DNA from: Takakia lepidozioides
Taxonomy: Eukaryota; Streptophyta; Takakiopsida; Takakiales; Takakiaceae
DNA: 64,000 bases
Reading direction: 5' to 3'
Assembly (NCBI GenBank): GCA_030704615.1
Contig: CM060731.1
Coordinates: 44,454,001-44,518,000 of the forward strand
The notes beneath the pieces were generated by a model. The model was not told where the DNA came from, did no database searches, and saw nothing but the letters and a program-made list of their open reading frames with translations. Shown here one piece after another: positions 34,592 through 44,339 of the stretch (the first letter of the stretch is position 1; each line of letters starts with the position of its first letter). The translations under genes and the position numbers were made by a program.

Positions 34592-34895
34592 CAGAGAGCT
34601 CCACCAAACCAGCCTCTCAGAGATCTTGAGTCCTCATCTGAATCAAAGACCTCTCCATGTCATTGTATCTATAGGGTCTCCGAAAGATTGGCGTGTCAGT
34701 AGCCAACTCAATACGAATCTCTTGACCCTTCAATGCTCCCAAGTCCTTCAAACTGAAGGCAAAACAATTCTTATAAGCCCTCAAGAACAGCCATATACGT
34801 CATCTCTCTCCTCCGATGACAATGGGTCCAATGTCAGGCTCCCAATTGTCCTCCGTAACTGCAACCTTAAGTCCAGTGGGCTTAGAGGTAGATGA
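34592..34895 (-). pseudogene. RT N-terminal region of gypsy element
   Basis: The minus-strand frame reads NCFAFSLKDLGALKGQEIRI, then FRRPYRYNDMERSLIQ. An in-frame TGA (34617-34619) precedes EAGLVELSA. This is the region ahead of RT motif 1 in gypsy polyproteins, where the priming and fingers segment begins. The next codons are interrupted by the CACTA-like insertion. A further TGA lies near 34820. Confidence 0.7.
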
Positions 34896-34910
34896 CGCGT
34901 CCAGTGGTTG

Positions 34911-36229
34911 CTATGTTGCAACCTCTTGAGCAGTACTCCCTGCCTGCTCAGTCAATGACAATGCCTCATCCTGCCCCATCATCTCATCCTCGAGGACTTC
35001 CTCAACCCGAGAAAAATCCCTAACCTCATCCATCACCGCCGCCTTGACTGCCAACTCCCTCTGAACCTCGAGCGCCTCCCACGTGTGCCATGGATGTCTG
35101 CACCCCGTGGTCATCACCGGCTCGTCCCTACTCACTGTCTGTACCGTCTCGGTAGGCAAAGAGATCATCAAGGGAAGTGCACTCTGCACTCTACGTTGCT
35201 CAGCCACAGCCAAGCTGATAATCCAAGTCAAGCAGTTGAGATCCATTGCTTGCCCCAACACCTGACGACGTAATGCCTCAGAAAGAGATGGCACCGCCGT
35301 GGTCCCAGTGGAAAAACCCTTAGCTCGCTCGCGCTCGTCAGCATTAGGCTCCACTAACTGCTGCAACTGAGCATCCCACAGGAGGCCAGGTCCACTATCC
35401 CGGAAAGCATGCGATCCTGGGAAGCTAAGTAGTGTAGGTAGTGCTACTCGTGGTTGACCCACCTTGTTAACCACTGCCAAAGGCGAACGGTCATCATGTC
35501 TCACACGCTGAGACTGCCTCTCTGTGTCCAAAATACTATCCACTATGAGGTGTGCTGGCCACTGCACCCCATCAAATGCATGCTTGAGCAGTGCGGGTGG
35601 CATCAAGTTAGTCCACCATAGCCGTGGACGATGAGCCCGTGACCCCACTGCAGCTGCATCCAGCAACACTGCTGACCCAAGCCACGACCGGACTTGATGC
35701 ACACTGGCTATCATCCTGGCCCGAGAATCGCTCATCCTGGCATATTCGCCAAAATGTATGCCGGAGATACAGCTTGATGAAGCTGTAAGTGACGCAAACC
35801 CGCACGATCTCCCAAAACAGACCCGACCTCGAGTCTCACAATCCATTGTCATGCCCGGCTGATGAATGCCCTTAGCAAGGCCAACCTGCCACTACCAAGT
35901 GGATGGAGCCAACCCGCTCCAAATCTTGCGCCCCAGCAAGGAAATGTCTGCTGGTATACACGAACTGCAGACACCGACAACAACTCAGGGTACTGCTATA
36001 CCAACTGGGCAACATGGCATAGAGAGACGCGTCGTGCAGTCTCATCCCTCTCCATATACAAGTAACGCCGAACTCGTACACCTGCCTGTAGCACAACAGC
36101 CAGTCCGGTGTTGATCCCGCCAAACAAGTCCAGAAGACAAATGCCTTCATCCGGATAGTGCCACACAATCGGTGTGGTATCCAATGGTGACAACTGAGAT
36201 GGTCTTGGTGCAATCCCCGCACTCTCCAT
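34911..36229 (-). pseudogene. Cytosine-5 DNA methyltransferase domain inside gypsy pol
   Basis: The frame from 36229 has motif I, LLDLFGGINTG (36104-36136), and then YMERDETARR, the acidic residue that binds the ribose of the methyl donor. In another frame, motif IV reads AGWPC then TAA then GHS (35872-35886), with the catalytic Cys present. A motif VI-like ILANMPG follows near 35755, with Ala where the ENV glutamate is expected. The 35852-34911 frame has SRAHRPRLWWTN (35607-35642), like motif VIII/IX of DNMT3/DRM enzymes, then ERERAKGFSTGTT and motif X, LGQAMDLNCLTW (35223-35258). The family transfers a methyl group to cytosine C5. Two frameshifts and stops at 35872-35874 and 35836-35838 disable it. 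Confidence 0.82.
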
Positions 36230-36258
36230 CCTCTACCCAGGCTTGTTGCACCCGTCGA

Positions 36259-37121
36259 TCAGCAACCCGCTGCAAATCCTTGCTCGTGCCCCATAGTGGG
36301 GGTGTGAACAATCATGGCAGACAACTCCGCCGTGCCATGCATGTCATCATGCTCTGCTGGAGGTGGCACATCCTCTCCATGGGCATTGCCCTCCAACAGC
36401 TCTCCAAGCCTACTCACTACAGCTGTGAATGCTGCTAGTGTCGGCATCTTGCCCCGTTGGGCAACCGCAACTCCCCCAATGAATGTCACAGGGAGCTGCA
36501 TATGCCGGCCCTCCCTTGACTGCCATCCAAGCCTATAAGAGGCTGTCTCCTCCAAAAATCCAGGGTGAAGCCCATGGGGTACAACACTGCCCCACCAACT
36601 AGGACATCGTAAGAGACCGCGTTTGTCACAATGGCCTTGCCTCTCATCACTGAACCATCTGTAGGATGATCTGGCTGTAGTCTGATTGCCAACTCACGCC
36701 GTGTCATGCCCCGAGCCTGCTCCGATCCTCCCAGAGATGTCTGTATCTGGAAAAGACAAGGTTCCATGTCCGCCTCCGTGAGACCCAAGCCTGCAATAGC
36801 AGCTCTGCCCAGCATCAGTAGCTAAGGTCCCGAGTTCAACAAGACTCGCAGTGGCCGGTATCTCTTGCCTGCCGGTCCACTCAAACAGAAGATACTATCA
36901 TGATTGACTAACATGACAACTCCAAGTGTCACCATGGTGTGCTCAATGGCTGGCCTAGCTGGCAGCTCCGCCAACCTGGCAGCTGCAGCTTGCCATGGCG
37001 CCGTCGTGGCAGTCTCGACCCTCAAAACCGAGGATCCCTCCGGCACTACACCTCCCACTATCTCCGCAGAAGATGAAGTAACCTCCTTACTCTCACATAA
37101 TGTAGCTGCCAGTCTAAACAC
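36259..37121 (-). pseudogene. Retropepsin region of the methyltransferase gypsy element
   Basis: The segment 37121-36822 ends in RPLRVLLNSGP then TAG. The LLNSG motif aligns with the LLDSG active-site loop of gypsy aspartic proteases, so the catalytic Asp is Asn here (codon at 36834-36836). The flap-like and second-half region follows at 36815-36486 (LGRAAIAGLGLTEADMEP, ATVTNAVSYDVLVGG-type) and 36555-36259. Frames change near 36820 and 36550. A protease with Asn at this position is not expected to cleave. Confidence 0.75.
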
Positions 37122-37159
37122 TGCAGCTGGTCACTGCTGGGGGTGGCCACATCTGTGTG

Positions 37160-39033
37160 TCAGGCTCTATTGTTCTCGGCTACCATGATTGCAACGCCGG
37201 GGGTGGCTGCTGTAGCCTTGGCAGCAGGTAGTGGTGCTGCCTGTGTGGCTCTCCCCAATGGCACAATAACCTCCGCCTCAGTAGCAGTCGAGCAAGAACT
37301 AGGTGCCATGGATGGCATCGACACTGTCTCTGCCAATGTTAATGATTGAGACAACCTAGCCTGACGGCTTGCCTCCTCACGCTGTGGATCCAACTCCACC
37401 TCCGCACCTCGTGGCTCAGGAACTCGTGCTGCTCCTCGAGTCACGGCTGCAGCAGACTCCACCTGCACTAGTGGTAGTGTTGACCCGCATATGAATCCTA
37501 TGCCTCCCATATCTCCTCCCTCAGGAGTAGGAGGTGGACCCTCAGGCCTTGGAGCTGGTACCACCTGAGCTGTGGCCATGGCAGCAAGCCGCTGCTCTAG
37601 CTGCTGAAGCCGGTTGGCCATGCCTTGGTCAACACCCTGACCTCCTTGTCCCTGACTATGCTGAGCTTGCCCTTGGCCTGTACCTTGTGCCTGATCACCT
37701 CGCCCTCTCTGAGCTGCTCCACCTCGCCCCCAGCCACCATTGTTCCGTTGGAATTGGCTTGGCCGCAGCTCAGGGTGCAAGTCATAACATTGGGCCTCTC
37801 CATGCCCATACTTGCCACAATGCCCACACTGCAACTGTGCAGGCTGTGCCTGGGCTAACCCTTTGCCGTTCTCTGGGCAATCCTTCTTGACATGGGGTCC
37901 TCCACATGTCCAACACACCACCTCCGCCTGTTGTTGGCCTACATTAAATGAAGGGAGAGACCCCGACATCTGAGGTCCTCTCTGTCCTTCCCTGGGCTTC
38001 ACATGAGCCCCATTGTTGCCTTGAGCACGTTAGGGTAGTGGTTGGCTAGGAGCACCACTACCCCGTGGTGTCTCCTTAGCAAATCCCACCATAACCATTC
38101 GTTCCTCCACCATGTTGAGCTCTATCCGCTCTACCCGCAAAAACACATTTGCTAAGGTGGGTTGGGCCACTTGTAGGAGAGTTGCATCCCGCACCCTCTT
38201 CCTCAGCTCCTTGTCCAATATCCCATACCAGAATTGGATTGCCTGAGCTTCCGTAACCTCTTGGGTTACATTTATCAAGCGCCTCATGCGAGTGAAAGTC
38301 TCCCTCAAGCTCTCAGTAGGCTTTCGTTGGAACTCTTGCAAGCTCCTCAATTTTTCTGTCCTCACCCCTTGGTAGTTCCTTCTCAACTCTTCGAAGAACT
38401 CCACAATAGGGTTGAAGGTAGGCACGGGCACTGGTGCCGGTGCAGCAGTAGCTTGGGTGGACGTCCCAGCCTCTGTACCACTAGTCCCACTGTTGCTTGT
38501 AGAAGCTGTCGGTGCAGCTGCCGGTGTGGTTGCTGCCCTTGTCCCTCTAGTGCCTCTAGTGATGGAGACATAGTCGGGTGACCAGTACATCCTCCACTCC
38601 TCGATCTCATCATGGCCCCGCCTAAACTCATGGTAATCATCCATGGGCAGCCCCTCAAGGTGCTGAAACAGCCCCTTCCATGCCATAAAAGGCGTAAACA
38701 GTTGTGGATTGCGCATTTGCTGCAAGTCACACCAACTATCAAACTCTTGAATGAAATCATCCAACTCCATGGTGCCCACCGCCCCAGAGTACCTTCGTGG
38801 CCCTTGGTAGCTCCATACATCTCCTCCATTGTGTCCCACAATAGTGGCAATGAAACAACTTGTACCGCCGGTGTGAGTCCTCCTGATTCACAATCCGAAT
38901 CAGAACCTTCCGTAGAAAACACAGGAGGTGAAGGTGGCCTAAACTGCACACCTCGTCTCGTGTACCTGCTAGTATCGCTAGTGCTCATACAGGCACTTTT
39001 CCCAGCAATTAGTGGCACCTCCGTGTTGACCAA
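37160..39033 (-). pseudogene. Gag of the methyltransferase gypsy element
   Basis: Capsid region: 38839-38030 with FIQEFDSWCDLQQMRN, MAWKGLFQHLEGLP and LREFTRM-type late helices. An upstream frame, 39033 to about 38780, gives a likely N-terminus, joined by a frameshift. After TAA (38030-38032) the same frame continues at 38002-37160 with two zinc knuckles, CWTCGGPHVKKDC (37877-37915) and CGHCGKYGHGEAQC (37787-37828). A long Gln/Gly- and Pro-rich tail follows. The nucleocapsid would bind element RNA. Apart from the single stop and one shift, this is the best preserved part of the element. Confidence 0.82.
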
Positions 39034-39035
39034 CT

Positions 39036-40940
39036 GACACTCAACCGGTCATGAAAATGTCCCTAACCCCTTCTCCACAAGGTAACCGGGTAGAGAACCT
39101 GATGCGGTTTATGGTTTGGAATACTAGGTTCCTAACATAGCCTGCACCTGCACCTGCATCCACCGCAGACACTCCCATGGTTGGCTAGTCATCACCTCCA
39201 ATCTCACCACATGAGAACAATGATGGTCTGACTGGTCATCAACCTAGCCTCACCATTGACATCACGTTCTAGGACTGGCCGGTGATCAAATCGAGACCAA
39301 TCACCTATAAAAACAAGCGCCCACACAAAACTAACGTGGCGCACAGTCAAGCATGAAGGTGTGGAGGGGATCCAAACACAAGAAATCAGAATGACAACTC
39401 CCCCACACCAAAAACAACTCTACGGTGTCGCTCCTGCAAGGATACCCTAGCCCAAACCCGGACTGATTCTTGCCTCCACCTACGGAAATGTCTTGGCCTA
39501 ATGAGAGGGTGGAACACTACAAGGAAGAGAAGTTAAAGCAATGCCTAACCCCAACATGCCCTCATCCCAACACTTTTTCCTCTCCTCTCTTTCCTTACTT
39601 GCATGACCATGGGAATATCATGACGATACTTCTCAAACCGCCCTCCATGAGCTCCTGAAATTCGGCCTTCAAGACCACATGTTAGTCTTCAGGCAGTCCA
39701 CCAGTGCCTCCACGGGTCAGCACATGCCATCCACAGGTCAACACGGGCCACCACAGCCAGCACAGGCCCACACAGATCACATGTCAAGCCGTCACAGCCC
39801 CACACATGCCACATGTCACAGCCCATCACAGGTCACAGTTGTCACAGCCCGACAGGCCACAGCCGTCACAACCCGTCACAGCCCCGCAGATCACAGCCAT
39901 CACAGCCCCACACAGGCCACATGTCACAGCCCATCACAGCCCCACAGGCCACATGCCACAACCCGTCACAGCCCCATCCATGGCCGCTCATGGCAGTTTA
40001 ACCATTTCTCCAAGGGGTTTAGCCACGCTAAGCTAGGGTTTGTGTCTCTTGAACCTTGAGCTCTCTTGCAACGAGCTATGGTATCTGTGAAGAAATCTGC
40101 AATGTCTTCTTACTCTTTTCAGATCCCACACACCACCAACATAAGCTCTAAGTCATGAGGAAGATGCTTGCCACAAACCAAGCTCTCTTTCTCACTTAGA
40201 CCCCCAAAACCCGCCACTCAACTCAATGGCAAACAACCGAGCCTTGCTGGTTTCCAGCCTTTGTGAGCACTTATTCATGCGTTCTCCTTGGCCATAGCTC
40301 CCAACTCAACATAGCCACAAATGCACTGGCTTGCATACAAGGAAAACTAGCCCTCTCTCTTCACTCCTACCTCCTCATGAGCTTGAAGTTGGAGCTCTCA
40401 ATAGCTGCAACTTAAATCAACACCTTCGCAGCTCCACACTCACCACACTTGGTTGGCATAGCATTGAGTTATACAACAACGCTCTTCAGCATAGACTGCC
40501 CACCTCTATATCCATTGCAAACCTGAAACCTGTTCGTCTTCGCACCGTATCCGCTTTGGATAGGCTCATGCACTGATCCCTACACTCTAAGAAAACACAC
40601 AAGAGCTAACAACTAACTCGTATCTAGCACTCACAGATACGAGCTCATCTTTCTCGAGTGATAAAGAAGAAGAATACAAGCACAAGCTCATGCGAGCTCA
40701 CAAAGCTGAAGCATAAACTCATGCACAAGTCAAGCCAAGTGCACCCCACGCCATGGGAAATCCACACTAAGACGCCATAGCTAGGCTTGGTGAGGCTCAA
40801 CTCGAGAAAGATAAGCCTCCCGCGCTTGTCGTGAAGATAACCACTCCAAGGTTTAAATCTGCCTTGACCCCTGGATTGACACTTGGGCCAATCCTAAATG
40901 TCAATATAAAAAAGCTAGCTATTTCCTAGCTAGTTTCACA
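39036..40940. other. Likely 5' region of the gypsy element; repeats; no gene
   Basis: Upstream of gag in the element's direction, so a 5' leader and LTR would be expected here. I could not identify LTR ends or a primer site with confidence. No host gene is supported. Confidence 0.35.
39700..39985. repeat. CACAGCC-rich degenerate minisatellite
   Basis: Variants of CATCACAGCCC, CACAGGCCACATG and GTCACAGCCC repeat about every 10-35 bp for roughly 290 bp. The larger unit CACAGCCCCACAGGCCACATG is partly duplicated at the 3' end. The open plus-strand frames across it are a consequence of the repeat. Confidence 0.7.
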
Positions 40941-41249
40941 CTAGTGGTGAAATAACTTGACAGAATCTTCACACCATATAGCATTTCTATCAAATGCCAC
41001 AATAGATGATGTGGTGGTCGGATATGTTTTTGAGATGTAAACGTTCCACATATCATTTGTCTCTGTACGTAACAAGTATGTAAGAACACATTTGTCATCC
41101 TTAGGAATGGTATTGTATACTACATGGATCTCTATGTTGTTTGGTAGTCCCAGCTTCCTGACTAACTCAACTGCACCAAGGGATCTTTTAGTAACTATAC
41201 ATTTCACTACTATGTGATCTACATTTTTCTGAAGAGATCTCAGAGACAA
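40941..41249 (-). CDS. Unrecognised 102-codon open frame
   Basis: The frame contains GAVELVRKLGLPNNIEIHVV and TNDMWNVYISKTYPTTTSS, an amino-acid composition that looks protein-like. I do not recognise the family. It lies between the gypsy element and a LINE fragment and could be a transposon remnant or an exon. There is no splice support. Confidence 0.2.
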   Translation of the reverse strand: MSLRSLQKNVDHIVVKCIVTKRSLGAVELVRKLGLPNNIEIHVVYNTIPKDDKCVLTYLLRTETNDMWNVYISKTYPTTTSSIVAFDRNAIWCEDSVKLFHH

Positions 41250-41274
41250 AGCGTAAGAGACAACATTTCAGAAA

Positions 41275-41730
41275 TCACTTATATTGTTAATCTTATTAAA
41301 GCAATCGTTCATGTTGCTTCCTCCTTCCCACTACAAATCCTATAGACAAAGTCTGTTCCCATACACACATTTTGGGGAATGACATAGCAGATGAGATGGC
41401 CCAACTTTGCTTCATTCAGCCAACTACCAATCCCACTAATGACCCTATTTTCTTAGCACATACATATCTATTCTGGCTCATCTCAACTAATGCAAGATTC
41501 CTTGCTATATATCGCACCCATACGTGACATTTACACATTATATGTTGCAAGGGAAACCAAAGATTGCATCCAATGATCCCACACCTACACAAATTCCACG
41601 TGGGTATCTTCCTCGTACCTAATGCATGCCCTATCCAACCACTTCTGGACTTTTCCTATGGTTTCAAATGCCCAAATCAGACGTACACTATGATTTAGAT
41701 ATGGTATGTTGTGCCCAGCCCCCACAAATT
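41275..41730 (+). mobile_element. Diverged LINE fragment (RNase H region)
   Basis: The plus strand is similar to 23500-23760: both have a GGGAATGACATAGCAGA / GGTAATGACATAGCAGA block encoding GNDIAD, followed by CATTCAGCCAA and TTCTGGCTCAT. Here the frame is broken. It is a second, older copy of the LINE family at 22.5-24.2 kb. Confidence 0.6.
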
Positions 41731-42383
41731 GATACCTGACCTTTCAAGTATGAGCTTCGAACAGAACACAGATTGGGAATTGTCAAAATTCCAGCCACCA
41801 CCACACGTCGAAGGCACCACTGCCTACACACAAGATCCCATTTATATTGCAGCATGACATGAGGCTAGGCAATACTTCACCTTGTTCCAATTCACTGGCA
41901 ACCACCTCTTAATAGCTACAGAAAACCATGCCCTCATTATTGTTTATGAGAAGTAGTCAGCAACACTTTGACATGTTGATAGACGTTCCAACCAGCTGGT
42001 ACTCTCGAATCAGATGATACGAGATGTCAATGTGCCTTGTTCCAGCGCAGCTACAGCGTGAGCCTAGCCCTGTGAGCCTGTGATCTAGGCTCACACTTCA
42101 CCCACAAAGCGTGAACCCAAGCTCACGCTTCCCCACCAGAGCGTAAGCGCATGGTGACATTGCAAATAAAGAGGACATATACTCGAGGTTGGATGGAAGA
42201 AGACCTAATACCGCGGGAAATTAGATATTTGTCTAACCGACAGAAAGGTTGTGGACTGGGAGACTCTTATTTTTTCCACTATCAATGCATACAAATATAA
42301 ACAAAACACAACACTGCAGAAGGTAATGCTACCATGATCGTAAACGATCTGGTTACCAATACCTGCATATACAGTTCGCCTAT

Positions 42384-42385
<2 letters not shown>
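41731..42385. other. No gene recognised
   Basis: No supported coding region. AGCGTGAGCCT/AAGCGTGAACC/AGCTCACGCTT repeats occur at about 42050-42145. Confidence 0.35.

Positions 42386-42417
<32 letters not shown>
42386..42417. repeat. Poly-T tract of 32 bases
   Basis: An uninterrupted run of 32 T. It could be the reverse complement of a retroposon poly-A tail on the minus strand, but no element body is recognised next to it. Confidence 0.8.
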
Positions 42418-42890
42418 CCTTCTATACCCGGCCTTAGTTGCATGAGGCTAAATCCACGATCATTCATGATCGAGCCAAATGGACTTTATATAAATATAAA
42501 TATAAATAAATAAATAAATAAATATATAGACACACACACACACACACACACAACCTTTTGGCCTTAGCTGCATGAGGCCAAATCCACGAGCGTTAACGAT
42601 CGAGACAACTAGATGTATATAAGGCCAAAATGTTTGTACAAAATAGGTTTTTTAATGTATATAAGGCAAAATAAATAAATAAATTATTCTTAGCTGTATG
42701 AGGCCATCCATGATCGTTAACGATCAAGGCAAATGGACGTGTATAAGGCAAAAATAAAAACAAATATATATATATACATATATATAAAATTCTTAGCTGT
42801 ATGAGGCCATCCACGATCGTTAATGATCAAGGTAACTGAATGTATATAAGACAAAAACCCAAACAAATTTTTATTTATTTATTTAGGATG
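42418..42890. repeat. Tandem units with a GATCGTTAACGATC palindrome
   Basis: Four units of about 90-150 bp start with TTAGTTGCATGAGGC or TTAGCTGTATGAGGCC. Each has a palindrome or near-palindrome (CGATCATTCATGATCG, GCGTTAACGATCG, TGATCGTTAACGATCA, CGATCGTTAATGATCA), then ATGTATATAAGGC and an AT-rich spacer. A (CA)n tract lies near 42530-42552 and TAAA tracts near 42500. A related palindrome is at about 42335. Confidence 0.75.
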
Positions 42891-43104
42891 CTAGCTAGTG
42901 CCAAGTTTTCGATTCTCAGCAAGACAGAAGGCCACGTCGACAGGTTGTGGCTAAACCCTAAGATATTTTAGCCAAAAGGTCACAATTGTTTTTAGCCAAA
43001 TAACCATATTATTAATAGTTGAATTATTGAAGGGAGATCCCAAAGGTCCCATACGGCCTAAACGGTCAACCGTGACCGAGAAGATAAACCCTAATGGATT
43101 TTTT

Positions 43105-43625
43105 TCGTTTTTATTGTAAGGATCCCTTAGAGCTAATCTAAGGATTTGTTAGATCGGAAAAATAGAAAAAAAGGCTAAATTGCTATTTACGTTTGTTCTA
43201 AGAATCCCTTAGAGCCGCTCTAAGGATTTCTTAGAGCGGGAAAACAGAAAAAACTAAATTGCTATTTGTATTTGCTCTAAGAATCCCCTTTAGAGCCACT
43301 CTAAGGATTTCTTTTTCATTGTTGTTCTAAGGATCCCTTAGAGCTAATCTAGGATTTGTTAGATTGGGAGATAGAAAAGAAGGTAAATTGCTATTTACGT
43401 TAGTTCTAAGGATCCCAGAGCCGCTCTAAGGATTTCTTAGAGCGGAAAAACAGAAAAATCTAAATTGCTATTTGTATTCGCTCTAAGAATCCTTTAGAGC
43501 CGCTCTAAGGATCTGTTATAGCAGAAAAACAGAAAAAAACTAAATTTTGTTATTCATATTCAATAGAAAAAGATAAATTGCTATTTACATCTGCTCTATT
43601 GATCCCTTAGAGCGGCTTAGAATTC
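43105..43625. repeat. About 80-bp satellite with alternating monomer types
   Basis: Monomers start AAGGATCCCTTAGAGC and end CTAAATTGCTATTTAC...TGTTCT. Starts are near 43119, 43199, 43279, 43330, 43409, 43485 and 43597. Type A has GCTAATCTAAGGATTTGTTAGATCGG, split here as GCTAATCTAAGG then ATTTGTTAGATCGG. Type B has GCCGCTCTAAGG then ATTTCTTAGAGCGG. The order A-B-B-A-B-B suggests a higher-order unit of about 210 bp. Each monomer contains an imperfect inverted repeat around CTCTAAGGATTTCTTAGAG. Confidence 0.75.
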
Positions 43626-43809
43626 TTGTTGCACCATTGGAGTGTATTGGTATATCGGATTACAACATAGTATTATATATATCTCTTTTTTACTTTATCT
43701 TATTTTTATTTTTATTTTGGGTGAATAAACCCTAAACCCTGAATTTATTTTATTGAGTTTATTTTGGGGAAAAAAAAAAATTAAAACCCCTGGTTACGCC
43801 GTGAGGCAC

Positions 43810-43965
43810 ACACACCGTAGTCAGTGAAAGACGAACATGCCTCCTGAAAGGAAATGAGAGAAAAATCTCTAGGGTCAAGAACCCCTATGTCTATAGTCAG
43901 TGAAAGATTATGTGGCGTCCTGAAAGGAGATGGTAGAAACCTAGGATTGAGAACCCTATCTTAGG
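43810..43965. repeat. Two-copy tandem duplication of about 80 bp
   Basis: TAGTCAGTGAAAGACGAACATG followed by CCTCCTGAAAGGA occurs near 43817, and TAGTCAGTGAAAGATTATGTGG followed by CGTCCTGAAAGGA near 43895. Both are followed by a GAGAACCC or AAGAACCCC block. Confidence 0.6.
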
Positions 43966-44339
43966 CACCTGTCCTACATCATTTTTTTCACCTTTGCAGT
44001 ATCATCCCACCGAAAACGACATATGCTAATGAATTACAGTATTTTGGGGAATTATGTACCTCTAAAATGAAATGTTGCTCAAAAATGTGGAATAATAAAT
44101 TTTAATAATTATCTACAAAATTTCAAGAAAATTAAAAACATCCGAGTTGTACCATATCACCCATATAGCAAATATATATCTAAAACCTTATATACGAAAT
44201 ATTGAAGAAAATACATGGAATGTGTGTAATAAATGTTTTAAAAATAAAAATAGAATATTAAATGTTGTATATTTTCTACCTCTTATATTAAAAAAATACT
44301 AAAACCTCATCCTTTACATGTACAATTATTAACTGTGAT

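Larger units (their letters stand above)
30721..39035 (-). mobile_element. Ty3/gypsy retrotransposon carrying a C5 DNA methyltransferase
   Basis: On the minus strand the order is gag (39033-37160), retropepsin (about 37121-36259), cytosine-5 methyltransferase (36229 to about 35190), linker, reverse transcriptase (about 34890-33190), and integrase (32835 to 30722). Two CACTA-like elements interrupt pol at 33767-34591 and 31775-32682. RT before integrase places it in Ty3/gypsy. LTRs are not recognised. I recall published reports of cytosine methyltransferases captured by gypsy elements in charophyte algae; this looks like the same kind of architecture in a land plant. The copy is inactive, with lesions in every domain. 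Confidence 0.85.

Noticed and set aside
39679-40059. Plus-strand His/Pro/Ser-rich frames
   Set aside because: These are translations of the CACAGCC minisatellite in several frames.
39036-40940. A 5' LTR for the large gypsy element
   Set aside because: No TG...CA pair matching a partner downstream of 30721 could be found by eye, so no LTR was annotated.
43725-43745. Telomere-like CCCTAAACCCT
   Set aside because: Only about two units; too short to be more than chance or a common plant motif.
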